From positions 186,001-250,000 of IMG/VR virus record IMGVR_UViG_3300023174_000038: a DNA stretch of 64,000 nucleotides; one strand, given 5' to 3'. Position numbers and translations under genes: made by a program. Below, one piece after another: positions 1 to 7,784 of the stretch. Every line of letters begins with the position of its first letter. Position 1 is the first letter of the stretch. This stretch comes from a virus. Below the pieces are notes generated by a model. It did no database searches. It was not told the origin of the DNA and was given only the letters and a program-made list of their open reading frames with translations.

Positions 1-1
1 C

Positions 2-79
2 CCAAAAGATTATACGTTTAAAAAGCAATGGTGGGAATTTGACATATCTGGACTTATCATAAAACTGATAAAAATTTAA
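2..79 (+). CDS. acyl-CoA desaturase, C-terminal end only (partial)
   Basis: Only the last 25 residues are in the window; the gene enters from the left edge. The tail reads KKQWWEFDISGLIIKLIK, which resembles the conserved C-terminus of membrane delta-9 acyl-CoA desaturases (WWEFDPT...IKLL). Those enzymes insert a double bond into fatty-acyl chains using a di-iron centre. The His boxes are outside the window, so the call rests on this tail and on the hydroxylase whose ATG follows the TAA directly (TAAATG). Confidence 0.6.
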   Translation, partial: PKDYTFKKQWWEFDISGLIIKLIKI

Positions 80-511
80 ATGTTTGTTTTGTATTTTTTG
101 TTATGGACTCTAATGTTATATTGGATCCATAGAATAGGTCATTATCTACCTGTGATGCGTAATATACATATGCATCATCATAGATTTGTACTACAACATA
201 AGACCACGTGGCATTGGTCTAATCTATTCTTGTTTAATGATGACTGGACTAGTACTATAGATTTATGGCTTACTGAAGTTATACCTACATTACTTTTTAG
301 TCTAGTAACAGGACAATGGTGGATAAGTATATTTTATTATATATGGGCAGCGTTTATACAAGAAACAATAGAACACAATAAAAATTTTAACACCCCTATA
401 TTAACTAGTGGCAAATGGCATTTAATACATCACCGCTCTACTTTTAATTACGGGTTGTTTATACCCATATGGGATATAATATTTAGGACATACATACGTG
501 TACACAAGTGA
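80..511 (+). CDS. fatty acid hydroxylase / sterol desaturase superfamily protein
   Basis: This is a small (143 aa) integral membrane di-iron enzyme. Hydrophobic helices surround the His clusters of the family: HRIGH (17-21), HMHHH (about 30-34), a mid-protein HN pair after ETIEH, and HLIHH near the C-terminus. Family members hydroxylate or desaturate fatty acyl, sterol or carotenoid chains in the membrane. It starts at the ATG right after the desaturase stop and overlaps the next gene by 14 nt, so all three are probably co-translated. It is shorter than most members; the substrate cannot be read from sequence. Confidence 0.75.
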   Translation: MFVLYFLLWTLMLYWIHRIGHYLPVMRNIHMHHHRFVLQHKTTWHWSNLFLFNDDWTSTIDLWLTEVIPTLLFSLVTGQWWISIFYYIWAAFIQETIEHNKNFNTPILTSGKWHLIHHRSTFNYGLFIPIWDIIFRTYIRVHK

Positions 512-1424
512 AAACAATTGGTATCAATGGCAATATGGTGATGAACCACTATTTGGTCGTCAAACAAGTAATTTGCCGTTTAACACATTCTACAGTAAAT
601 CAGATGTGCTGATTGGTTCCTTTAAGGAAGAATTACAGAAGGCAGCAAAAAGTACATTGGATCATTACCCCGGATTAAAACCTTGCATATTCTTTAGTGG
701 TGGGGTAGATAGTGAATTGATTCTACGTGCTTATTTAGATATAGGTGCTAATCCTGAAGTATATATTGTACGATATAAAAACGATTTAAACATTTATGAT
801 GTAAGCTATGCTATAACCATTTGTACGATATTAAAAGTTGAATATAATTTAATAGATTTTAATTTACAACAATTTTATGAAAATGATGCTGAAAAAATAG
901 CAGAGGATGCTCAGATAGATCGTCCTAGAATGTTGCCTCACATTAAATTTACTGAATGTGCAGATGGATTAATTATTGTAGGTCATAGCGATATCCGATG
1001 GTATAGACCACACGATGATTATACTAAAAAAGCTACGTGGTTAGCACAAGACTTTGAGCATGATATTGGTTGTGACAAATATAATATATTGCACAATCGT
1101 CCTGCAATCTATCAATGGTGGAAATGGACACCCGGTTTAGTAATATCTTATACTCAACTTAAATGGTTTAAACAATTAGTCAATGATGAAATAATAGGAA
1201 AATTGGGACTTAATTCTTCAAAACTATTAGGATTCAGAGAAGCATATCCCGACTTAATAACTAGAGAAAAACAAACTGGTTTTGAAAAGACTGATGAATT
1301 AATAAATGAATTTGAATCTTTCCTCAAACAAAAATATAAAGGTTTGCCTTATAGACAACTAGTAAATAGAACGTTAGATGACCTATTGACAGAGATAATT
1401 GGAATCCCGCATGATATTAAGTAA
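498..1424 (+). CDS. PP-loop ATPase, asparagine-synthase-like domain (first copy)
   Basis: The 308-aa protein has the pyrophosphate-binding P-loop SGGVDS at residues 67-72 followed by alternating helix-strand segments, as in the synthetase half of asparagine synthetase B and related N-type ATP pyrophosphatases. These adenylate a carboxylate and pass it to an amine. The N-terminal glutaminase domain of AsnB is absent, so ammonia or a free amine would be the acceptor. The start is a GTG overlapping the hydroxylase. A related protein follows directly and a third lies at 20304-21209. Confidence 0.75.
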   Translation: MYTSENNWYQWQYGDEPLFGRQTSNLPFNTFYSKSDVLIGSFKEELQKAAKSTLDHYPGLKPCIFFSGGVDSELILRAYLDIGANPEVYIVRYKNDLNIYDVSYAITICTILKVEYNLIDFNLQQFYENDAEKIAEDAQIDRPRMLPHIKFTECADGLIIVGHSDIRWYRPHDDYTKKATWLAQDFEHDIGCDKYNILHNRPAIYQWWKWTPGLVISYTQLKWFKQLVNDEIIGKLGLNSSKLLGFREAYPDLITREKQTGFEKTDELINEFESFLKQKYKGLPYRQLVNRTLDDLLTEIIGIPHDIK

Positions 1425-2589
1425 TAAAACTAATGGCTATTACATTGTCAATGGTGTCTCTACTGGTAACAAATTACAAGCAATACTTGAGGCTAGTAAA
1501 ACAAAATCAGAATTACGTTGGAATTTCTATGATGATATATTTTCTGCAGCCAGTAGTAAATTCAACAACAATCACATATTGCTTAAAGAATTATATAGAG
1601 CAAGAGCCCAGCAATTAAGAGATAGTAATGAATATCTAATTCTAAATTATAGTGGCGGTAGCGATAGTCATAATATACTAATGACTTTTTTAGAGTATAA
1701 TATAAAACTAGATCATATTTTTGTTCAATGGCCTGAACAATTAATGGACAAAGGTATATATACTCCTAATAGATTAGACAGAACTAACGCAAATTTTCAC
1801 AGTGAATGGGATTTAGTATTAAAGAAAGACTTAGTTTGGTTGAGTAGTAAGTATCCTGAAATTACTATTGAGATAGCAGATTGGACTACTACAGTAAAAG
1901 AGCAATTTTACAAAGATGATATATTTGCCAATGATGTTAGTAACCTGCCTAGCATTGCTAGGGCCCAAAAACAAAATACATTTAGTATAACAGAAGGTAC
2001 GCTAGCACTTCAGGGCAAAAAAGTGGCTAGTATATTTGGAGTTGATAAGCCGTGTGTAATTCATAAAGAAGGTAAATGGTTCTTTTACTTTGTTGATACT
2101 GCTTGTATGGCTCAACCAAATCCTGATAATCCATATGGTACTGAGTATTTTTATTGGTCTCCTAATTTTCCTGATATTGCAGTAGCACAGGCTCATATGA
2201 TGAAACGTTATTTTGAAATAAATAATACCAAAGCATACTTAGTACAGGCACCGTCTGAGCGTATAAAAGTAGACCCGTCATTTATTAATATCAGCTATGA
2301 ACATCATTACCTTGAATATGCACAAGTAGCAGAAATTGCAAAACTAGTTTGTTATCCATATTGGGACTTCAATCGCTTTCAAGCAGATAAACCTTTTGCA
2401 GTATTAGATGGATTTAAATTGGGAACAAGAGCGTGGGATAATGTTCTTACTAAAATACCTAATTTTAACCGTGTACAACAAGCATGGGAATATCATTGGA
2501 AAAGTTATTTAAAACAGATAGATATGAAGTTTATGAGAAATCAGGACACAGTTAATGTTTGTAAAACTAAATGGCATCATTTTGGATAA
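1411..2589 (+). CDS. PP-loop ATPase, asparagine-synthase-like domain (second copy)
   Basis: The 392-aa protein carries the PP-loop SGGSDS at residues 81-86, preceded by a strand (LILNY). It has no glutaminase domain. It is clearly divergent from its upstream neighbour, with Ser for Val in the loop and a longer C-terminal part rich in aromatic residues. The open frame reaches back to a TTG at 1399, but the ATG at 1411, inside the end of the previous gene, gives a more natural start. The tandem suggests a two-step or heteromeric adenylation/amidation, which is inference. Confidence 0.75.
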   Translation: MILSNKTNGYYIVNGVSTGNKLQAILEASKTKSELRWNFYDDIFSAASSKFNNNHILLKELYRARAQQLRDSNEYLILNYSGGSDSHNILMTFLEYNIKLDHIFVQWPEQLMDKGIYTPNRLDRTNANFHSEWDLVLKKDLVWLSSKYPEITIEIADWTTTVKEQFYKDDIFANDVSNLPSIARAQKQNTFSITEGTLALQGKKVASIFGVDKPCVIHKEGKWFFYFVDTACMAQPNPDNPYGTEYFYWSPNFPDIAVAQAHMMKRYFEINNTKAYLVQAPSERIKVDPSFINISYEHHYLEYAQVAEIAKLVCYPYWDFNRFQADKPFAVLDGFKLGTRAWDNVLTKIPNFNRVQQAWEYHWKSYLKQIDMKFMRNQDTVNVCKTKWHHFG

Positions 2590-2612
2590 TTTCCCGCAAT
2601 CTTAGGCTAGGA

Positions 2613-2619
2613 ATAAATA
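2613..2619 (+). promoter_or_regulatory. late-type promoter box ATAAATA, leaderless position
   Basis: ATAAATA ends 4 nt before the ATG at 2624 and no Shine-Dalgarno sequence intervenes. By analogy with T4 late promoters (TATAAATA centred at -10), transcription would begin at the start codon. Confidence 0.55.
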
Positions 2620-2623
2620 TTTT

Positions 2624-2938
2624 ATGTATACAATTTTTAAAAAACAAATAAGGGAGTCATTAAACATCCCTTTTTATTTTGAGAAACATCTTACACCAAA
2701 TGAGTATAAGGTATATTTTCACACTAATTTTGTTGTAAATGAAAAATTTATTTCACATGAAGTAACTTATTCAGAAGATAAATTAATTATTATTGACAAA
2801 TTAGTTTGGTCATCACGTGATGCATTTTTAGATTATGCGTCAGATGCATTTTGTTATGACATATTAATGTTTCCGAATAAAATGTATAATATTAAAAATA
2901 AAATTGCAACAGTAATATCAGTAGAGGGGATATCATAA
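2624..2938 (+). CDS. hypothetical protein, paralogue of 3562-3867
   Basis: This 104-aa protein is not assigned to a family. It aligns along its length with the 101-aa protein at 3562: both have an N-terminal PFY segment, two beta-rich stretches and a C-terminal W-S-S/D-S-x-D...F-P-x-K-x-Y block. Each copy lies immediately before a member of the P450/cupin cluster (cupin A here, P450 there). The size and beta-alpha pattern could fit a small dimeric alpha-beta barrel, but no catalytic residue can be named. Confidence 0.6.
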   Translation: MYTIFKKQIRESLNIPFYFEKHLTPNEYKVYFHTNFVVNEKFISHEVTYSEDKLIIIDKLVWSSRDAFLDYASDAFCYDILMFPNKMYNIKNKIATVISVEGIS

Positions 2939-3528
2939 TGACAATAGGGTTACCAATTTGGAAGACGTTTGAATCCAACGATTTTTTTAAAGATTTACAG
3001 ATCCCTAAAGATTGGGATACATTAGAAGATTTTGTTAATTGGTATATGGAATCTAAAATTCCTATTATGATTCCATGGAATGCTAAAGTTATACGTAGTG
3101 ATGATGCTGTGGCTATTTCTATTTTCAGAAAAGGCCAGTATCAAGTAGAATTTTATTTAGAATATCCTGAAATGTATATACGTAAACATTCACATCCTAG
3201 AATGGAAGTTATAACTATGGATTTGGGTGGAGGAGGATTAACACCTAGAAATGAAAATAATACGTCAAGGATATGGGGTACTGCTTATATGAAATTATTA
3301 GCAGGCGAGTATCATGGTGGTGACACTAGTAGTTTATTAAGTAATGGTTTTTGCACACTTGCATTTCAAAAATGGGAAGATCCTACTGAAATGACTTCTG
3401 CAGCCATTCAATGGAAAGGTGAAATCCAAGGGCCTATTCAAGCAAAACTTATTAAAGATAATGTTAAAACAGCATTAGTTCAGGATAATTATGCAGATGC
3501 TACTGGAATAGATAAAAACAATCAATAA
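2938..3528 (+). CDS. cupin-like protein A of the P450 cluster
   Basis: The 196-aa protein has a probable cupin fold: a strand-rich core with RKHSHPRMEV, a cupin motif-1-like His pair in position to bind metal. It is homologous to the protein at 5018-5587: both share SDDA, F-R-K-G-x-[FY]-Q-V-E, an H-x-H-P motif, an AIQ/AFQ-W segment, W-K-G and a C-terminal YAD. The ATG overlaps the previous stop (TAATG). It could act as an oxygenase, isomerase or binding protein in the cluster's pathway; the substrate is unknown. Confidence 0.6.
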   Translation: MTIGLPIWKTFESNDFFKDLQIPKDWDTLEDFVNWYMESKIPIMIPWNAKVIRSDDAVAISIFRKGQYQVEFYLEYPEMYIRKHSHPRMEVITMDLGGGGLTPRNENNTSRIWGTAYMKLLAGEYHGGDTSSLLSNGFCTLAFQKWEDPTEMTSAAIQWKGEIQGPIQAKLIKDNVKTALVQDNYADATGIDKNNQ

Positions 3529-3533
3529 TTGGA

Positions 3534-3540
3534 CTAAATA
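3534..3540 (+). promoter_or_regulatory. late-type promoter box CTAAATA with leader
   Basis: CTAAATA lies 21 nt before the ATG at 3562, and a GGAG ribosome-binding site sits between. This shows the same box serving an ordinary leadered gene, which supports its reading as a promoter rather than a translation signal. Confidence 0.5.
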
Positions 3541-3561
3541 TTATAACGGAGAAAAACAATC

Positions 3562-3867
3562 ATGTCATACAAAATAACAAGAACAGTAGTCAGACCTAAC
3601 ATCAGCACACCTTTTTATGAAGACCATGCTGATACCACCATTATAGCTTCTTATATTCAAACTACTTACCAGAATACTAATAAAATGATAGAAAAAACTA
3701 CTACAATTAGTGATGATAATTTAACATCTGTTACCGAAATTACCTGGGATTCATCTGATAGTTGGAATGAATTTCTTACTGATAACTATTTAATGACAAC
3801 ATATTTTATGCCTAGTAAAATTTATGAAGGTACACATGGTATGTTTTCTACATTTGTAGGTGCTTAA
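3562..3867 (+). CDS. hypothetical protein, paralogue of 2624-2938
   Basis: The 101-aa protein matches the 104-aa protein at 2624 in its C-terminal block (WDSSDSW...YFMPSKIY against VWSSRDAF...LMFPNKMY). It has a good ribosome-binding site (GGAG, 3548 region) and lies 9 nt before the P450 gene. Function is unknown; duplication within one cluster suggests paired partners for two of the neighbouring enzymes. Confidence 0.6.
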   Translation: MSYKITRTVVRPNISTPFYEDHADTTIIASYIQTTYQNTNKMIEKTTTISDDNLTSVTEITWDSSDSWNEFLTDNYLMTTYFMPSKIYEGTHGMFSTFVGA

Positions 3868-3876
3868 ATTTGATGT

Positions 3877-5016
3877 ATGACTCATTTTAATCCTCATTCA
3901 AATGATTGGTTAAAAAATAAATTTGATATATATAAAGAACTTAGAGCTAGAGATAAAGCATACTGGAGTGAAACCTATCAATTATATGTTATTACTAGAT
4001 ATGCCGATGTAAAATATGCGCTAAGTGAACATGATATCTTCTCATCTGCTAAGGGAAACTTAATAGTAGAAATGCCCTTTAGATTTGGCAGAACGTTAGG
4101 TGCTAGTGACAACCCATCACATGATGTATTTAAAAATATAGTAAAAAATGCGTATAGTAAGGATAATATAAATCGTATAGTAGATTTATTTTCTATTAAG
4201 GCAATAGAGTTACTTGAGAATAAACAATCGTTTAATGTTTCTACCGTTATAGAAGAACTAAGTGCTTGGGTAACTGCAGAAATATTAAACCTACCTTATG
4301 ATAAAGAACAGGTTAAAAATATCATTTTAGGTATACAGCGTCATAGTCCAGGATGTGTTTCAGTTAATGTAGATAGAACGTATTTAAATATATTTACTAA
4401 GTTACTTGATGACTTAACATCTAGAAAAGTAAAACCCACTGGTCCGGGTATATATAAAGAATTTATGACTAATCATCCAGATGTACAACCGGTAATGTCT
4501 TTGTTTCATGGACCAACTATATCCGGAGCTAGTTCACTTACCGGAGCATTAGAATTTTTAACATTAGATGTAGTTAGAGAAAATCAATTAGATATATTAT
4601 TAGAAGATAGGAATAATATTCCCAGCGTAATAGAAGAATCATTAAGATTTCATGCATCAACTGGTAGATTTTCTAGAACAGTAACTAAAGATGTAACACT
4701 ACATGGGATTGACCTTAAACCAGGTGATAGAGTTGCGTTATGTTTAGAATCTGCAAATAGAGACCCTGAAAAATTCATAGACCCTGAGAAATTCATTCTT
4801 AATAGAAGTACAGTTGGTCAATTAGCATTTGGTCATGGATTACATGCTTGTATAGCATTAGCTATTAGTAAATCAATAATGACTAAATATTTAGATATAT
4901 TATTAGATGTTGTTGGCAAATACAAAATAACAACATCTAATTCTGAATTAGAATATGTAATGACTGCATCCGGCAATGATGATATGATATCTAATATATG
5001 TATAGAAAAAATATAA
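3877..5016 (+). CDS. cytochrome P450 monooxygenase
   Basis: The protein is 379 aa, the size of soluble bacterial P450s. It has the heme loop FGHGLHAC with axial Cys325, the K-helix ExxR motif (E254-R257) with a downstream SANRDPEKF meander-like segment, and an I-helix SGASS in place of the usual AGxxT. It has no membrane anchor or fused reductase, so it would need ferredoxin and ferredoxin reductase from the host. It probably hydroxylates the product of the neighbouring lipid or PP-loop enzymes. P450 genes are very rare in bacteriophages. The next ATG follows the TAA by one base. Confidence 0.92.
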   Translation: MTHFNPHSNDWLKNKFDIYKELRARDKAYWSETYQLYVITRYADVKYALSEHDIFSSAKGNLIVEMPFRFGRTLGASDNPSHDVFKNIVKNAYSKDNINRIVDLFSIKAIELLENKQSFNVSTVIEELSAWVTAEILNLPYDKEQVKNIILGIQRHSPGCVSVNVDRTYLNIFTKLLDDLTSRKVKPTGPGIYKEFMTNHPDVQPVMSLFHGPTISGASSLTGALEFLTLDVVRENQLDILLEDRNNIPSVIEESLRFHASTGRFSRTVTKDVTLHGIDLKPGDRVALCLESANRDPEKFIDPEKFILNRSTVGQLAFGHGLHACIALAISKSIMTKYLDILLDVVGKYKITTSNSELEYVMTASGNDDMISNICIEKI

Positions 5017-5017
5017 T

Positions 5018-5587
5018 ATGACAACTAGATACAATGATAATCCTGACTATGTAAGAAAGGCATTCAATCAACTAGCAGATCCATTTGCTGATTTTGTTGT
5101 GCCTGAAACTTGGGACAACGTACAAGAATTTGCAGATTGGTGGATGGGAATACGTATGCCTATTGTTTTTCCTAAGTATCCGGAAGTATTTTTGTCAGAT
5201 GATGCTACTGCTATATGTTTATTCCGTAAAGGACGATTTCAAGTTGAGTTGTATTTAATACACCCAAAGCCCGGTGTTCCAACACATGAACATCCTGATG
5301 TTGAAGTGATTAAAATACGTACCGGGTTACCCGGAGGACCAGTAGCAAGTGATGTATTATATAATGGTCAAGCACACGGGTCTGGTATGAAATTAGAAGC
5401 AGAGATAAGAGGGTTCCCCTTACTTGCCATTCAGCATTGGCTTACTAGGGAGCCTACTACTATTGCATCAATGTGGAAAGGTCCTACTGCAGGACCTATA
5501 CATGAAGCACTTATACGCAGATACAATCCAGATGCGTATGTAATAGAAGGCTATGCAGATATTACACAAAAGATGAATAAGTCATAG
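5018..5587 (+). CDS. cupin-like protein B of the P450 cluster
   Basis: This 189-aa paralogue of the protein at 2938-3528 has the cupin His pair in PTHEHPDVEV, the shared SDDA, FRKGRFQVE and AIQHW motifs, and the C-terminal YAD. Its ATG is one base after the P450 stop, so the two are translationally coupled. The pairing of two cupins and two ~100-aa proteins around the P450 implies a duplicated unit. The biochemical role is unknown. Confidence 0.6.
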   Translation: MTTRYNDNPDYVRKAFNQLADPFADFVVPETWDNVQEFADWWMGIRMPIVFPKYPEVFLSDDATAICLFRKGRFQVELYLIHPKPGVPTHEHPDVEVIKIRTGLPGGPVASDVLYNGQAHGSGMKLEAEIRGFPLLAIQHWLTREPTTIASMWKGPTAGPIHEALIRRYNPDAYVIEGYADITQKMNKS

Positions 5588-6055
5588 TGACTTTAACATT
5601 TCTTCATGAATAGGACCTAGTGGCTCTCCACGATATTCTATAGTAGCACTTAATGGGTTTTTGATATCGGCAGGCCAACGTTGAATGTTATAAACTACTG
5701 CACCACGTGGTCCTATATCAAACCCATGTGTAATACTACTAGGACTAATTTTTCCTATAACACCCACATCTTCATCAGTAAGAACAATTGTCATAAGTGG
5801 TACAGGGTCGGGAAATTTAAGATAAGCAGTCATATCCCCACTTATAAAAATTACTTGATTCTCAAAAGGATGTGAATGCATTACTGTTGTTTTGTTTGGA
5901 AACAATAAGTAATATTCAATTACTACATTACCCTCAACCCATGCTAATGTACTAGCACTAGTGTCGGTATAGAAAACTCTATTATTTGGGATGTTAGGCA
6001 TATGGCAAAAACCACTGTCAACAAACGATTGTATTATCTCATCTGCGCTACGCAT
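5582..6055 (-). CDS. cupin-like protein C, convergent with the P450 operon
   Basis: The 157-aa protein contains VMHSHPFENQ, the same H-x-H-P cupin signature as proteins A and B, plus an ending similar to theirs (QRW...EYRGEPLGPIHEEML). It lacks the N-terminal ~40 residues of A and B. It is on the opposite strand and overlaps the end of cupin B by 6 nt. An ATAAATA box occurs about 20 nt upstream with a GAAAGAGAG ribosome-binding site between. Confidence 0.55.
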   Translation of the reverse strand: MRSADEIIQSFVDSGFCHMPNIPNNRVFYTDTSASTLAWVEGNVVIEYYLLFPNKTTVMHSHPFENQVIFISGDMTAYLKFPDPVPLMTIVLTDEDVGVIGKISPSSITHGFDIGPRGAVVYNIQRWPADIKNPLSATIEYRGEPLGPIHEEMLKSL

Positions 6056-6134
6056 ATTTTAGTACTCTCTTTCAATATATTTATTCACATTTAGTACTCA
6101 TATTGATTTTTGGGTCATTTGTTTTTTAAAATGC

Positions 6135-6163
6135 TTGACATTAATTCTTGGCTGTGTTATACT
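6135..6163 (+). promoter_or_regulatory. sigma70-type promoter
   Basis: The sequence has a perfect -35 TTGACA (6135-6140), a 17-bp spacer and a TATACT -10 (6158-6163). It drives a short transcript ending at the terminator near 6427. Confidence 0.75.
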
Positions 6164-6227
6164 TCAGCATGAATTGAAAAAAGGTGTAAAAATACACTAA
6201 TTTACAACCAGGACTAAATAAAAGACT

Positions 6228-6365
6228 ATGATGAATAAAACTTGTAACATGCTAAAGCATATCGGACAGTGGCTAACGTTAGTCAGTGTATCCTTTGTAC
6301 CAGCATATCCAACAAGTATTCGCGGTTCAAATGATAACCAAGAAAGAACCCCGGGGACTAGGTAA
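6228..6365 (+). CDS. possible 45-aa peptide or leader
   Basis: An open frame with two consecutive ATGs encodes a 45-aa peptide with a hydrophobic centre and a polar, Arg-ending tail. It is the only frame of note between a strong promoter and a terminator. There is no convincing ribosome-binding site, so the roughly 255-nt transcript may instead be a non-coding RNA. Confidence 0.3.
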   Translation: MMNKTCNMLKHIGQWLTLVSVSFVPAYPTSIRGSNDNQERTPGTR

Positions 6366-6393
6366 CAAGTTAACATCATAACAACTTTATCTA

Positions 6394-6427
6394 ACCCCTG
6401 GGAAACTAAAAAGTCTCAGGGGTTTTT
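6394..6427 (+). terminator. intrinsic terminator
   Basis: A 10-bp stem (ACCCCTGGGA with TCTCAGGGGT) closes a 10-nt loop and is followed by a T-rich tract. It ends the transcript from the 6135 promoter. Confidence 0.85.
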
Positions 6428-6455
6428 GCTTTTACAGAGAGGAATTTGACAAGAA

Positions 6456-6623
6456 ATGGATAAACAGATAGAATACAAAACTTCTGAAAACAAACGTGAT
6501 TGGTTTAGCAATCATGTTTTGACTAAGGAACAAGTAGCACAGTTGATAGAGAATAAACTTCAACGTGCTAAAGTCTATCAAGAGGCTATTGAGAAAGTTA
6601 AAAAACTAACTTATACCAATTGA
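6456..6623 (+). CDS. hypothetical 55-aa protein
   Basis: This small, mostly helical, Lys/Glu-rich protein is preceded by AGAGAGGA about 13 nt upstream of the ATG. The C-terminal half (KEQVAQLIENKL...) looks like an amphipathic helix. Family unknown. Confidence 0.5.
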   Translation: MDKQIEYKTSENKRDWFSNHVLTKEQVAQLIENKLQRAKVYQEAIEKVKKLTYTN

Positions 6624-6775
6624 TAGATAGCGTGAATAGGCAACGAGAGCCGTAATACAGCGCAAAATGTATAGAATGGGCGGACTGAGGCATAAAATCT
6701 GTGGCGGTAACACAGAAAGTCAGAATCAGGCGGAGGTAACGATCTCCGCAGAAAAGGATTTAGTTCCTTTTCTTA
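6624..6775 (+). other. non-coding stretch with nested hairpins
   Basis: No gene is seen. The sequence folds locally: CTGTG/CACAG (loop GCGGTAA) is enclosed by GACT/AGTC, followed by GCGGAG/CTCCGC (loop GTAACGAT), and finally AAAAGGA/TCCTTTT at 6752-6771 with a T-rich tail. The last hairpin probably ends rightward transcripts and overlaps the end of the convergent endonuclease gene. Confidence 0.45.
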
Positions 6776-7374
6776 TATAAATCTCTTTCATTATTGTAAC
6801 GATTGAATTTACGACCTTTAATCCAACCCTGGTCATAATAGTGAGGATAAAGCGCATATGGAATACATTGACTCTTGCTCAAATCAAAGTTTGAAACCCA
6901 GATAGTATTTCCTTTAGCATTTCCTTTCCTTTCTTTTGTCCAACTAAGGCGTTGTCCATGTGAACTGGCCGCTAGGTATTTTTCACGATAAACGGCATCA
7001 TTTAACATTCTATCTCGGTGCTTTAATCCTGCAATCTTAGCAGCCTTGGTTTGCTGTCCCGGTTGATGTCCTTGATTAGGTAATGTGTTTATATAAGAAA
7101 AGGAACCGTGGCCCCCTTCTACTATATTATAAGTAGTGTCTAAACTAACGAAATCCGCGTTTACGACCTGTTTTTCTCTAAATAACATTGATTCTTTGTC
7201 ATTGAAGTGTTCAATGATTTCTTTGACAAAATTCTCTTTACCATATTTTTTGATTGCACGATGAAGATTCAGACCGGATCCAAAGTACCCATCATTTAAG
7301 TCGGAAGTTTGATGAACACCTATATAGATTTTATTATTTAATGTATTGGTGATTTTGTATAGATAATAGAACAT
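6760..7374 (-). CDS. GIY-YIG homing endonuclease
   Basis: The 204-aa protein opens with YLYKITN...KIYIGVHQT, a GIY-YIG nuclease core variant, followed by the conserved Y-G-x-G helix region and the catalytic-type Glu (MLFREKQ). The C-terminal half is basic and likely binds DNA. Such free-standing enzymes are phage mobile genes. The start at 7374 sits 4 nt after a perfect TATAAATA box with no ribosome-binding site. Confidence 0.85.
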   Translation of the reverse strand: MFYYLYKITNTLNNKIYIGVHQTSDLNDGYFGSGLNLHRAIKKYGKENFVKEIIEHFNDKESMLFREKQVVNADFVSLDTTYNIVEGGHGSFSYINTLPNQGHQPGQQTKAAKIAGLKHRDRMLNDAVYREKYLAASSHGQRLSWTKERKGNAKGNTIWVSNFDLSKSQCIPYALYPHYYDQGWIKGRKFNRYNNERDLYKKRN

Positions 7375-7378
7375 ATTG

Positions 7379-7386
7379 TATTTATA
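7379..7386 (-). promoter_or_regulatory. late-type promoter TATAAATA, leaderless position
   Basis: An exact T4-late consensus, TATAAATA, is followed by CAAT and then the ATG of the GIY-YIG gene. Predicted initiation falls on the start codon. Confidence 0.65.
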
Positions 7387-7431
7387 CGGACAGTAAGATG
7401 AAACTATATTAATATACTAACCCTATCATGT

Positions 7432-7530
7432 CGTGTAGTGATACACGGCATTCTAAAACATACATCGTGGAAAATAAGGCCAAGAGGGCAACCCTGTTGA
7501 TTAGGGTGTACTATGTGTGTTTTAGAATGC
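7432..7530 (+). ncRNA. tandem perfect hairpins abutting the first tRNA
   Basis: First comes CGTGTA-GTGA-TACACG (7432-7447). It is followed directly by an 18-bp stem, arms 7448-7465 and 7513-7530 with a single G-U pair, enclosing an ACCCT/AGGGT hairpin. The 3' arm shares its last two bases with position 1-2 of tRNA-Arg. It is not terminator-like (no T run). It may be a processed structured RNA or a tRNA-processing signal. Confidence 0.5.
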
Positions 7531-7605
7531 GACCGTAACTCAGTGGATTAGAGTACCTGTCTACGAAATAGGGAGTCGGAGGTTCAAGTCCTTCCGGTCG
7601 CACCA
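7529..7605 (+). tRNA. tRNA-Arg (ACG)
   Basis: Acceptor GCGACCG pairs with CGGTCGC, anticodon loop CTACGAA, T arm GGTTCAAGTCC, encoded CCA. It is first of a cluster of seven tRNAs. Confidence 0.95.
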
Positions 7606-7611
7606 ATATAT

Positions 7612-7687
7612 GGGACCATAGCTCAGTCGGTAGAGCAGTGGACTTTTAATCCATTGGTCGGGCGTTCGAACCGCCCTGGTCCCACCA
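7612..7687 (+). tRNA. tRNA-Lys (TTT)
   Basis: Acceptor GGGACCA/TGGTCCC, anticodon loop CTTTTAA, T arm with GTTCGAA, encoded CCA. Confidence 0.95.
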
Positions 7688-7693
7688 TAATAT

Positions 7694-7783
7694 GGAAACG
7701 TGGCAGAGTTTGGTTTATTGCAACAGTCTTGAAAACTGTCGGTCCGAAAGGGCCCGTGAGTTCAAATCTCACCGTTTCTACCA
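7694..7783 (+). tRNA. tRNA-Ser (TGA)
   Basis: Class II tRNA with a long variable arm; anticodon stem ACAGT/ACTGT with loop CTTGAAA; CCA encoded. The first acceptor pair is G-T. Confidence 0.93.
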
Positions 7784-7784
7784 T

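Noticed and set aside
6135-6430. tmRNA (ssrA)
   Set aside because: Length and promoter/terminator fit, but no tRNA-Ala-like acceptor ends and no tag-coding frame ending in LAA-type residues could be found.
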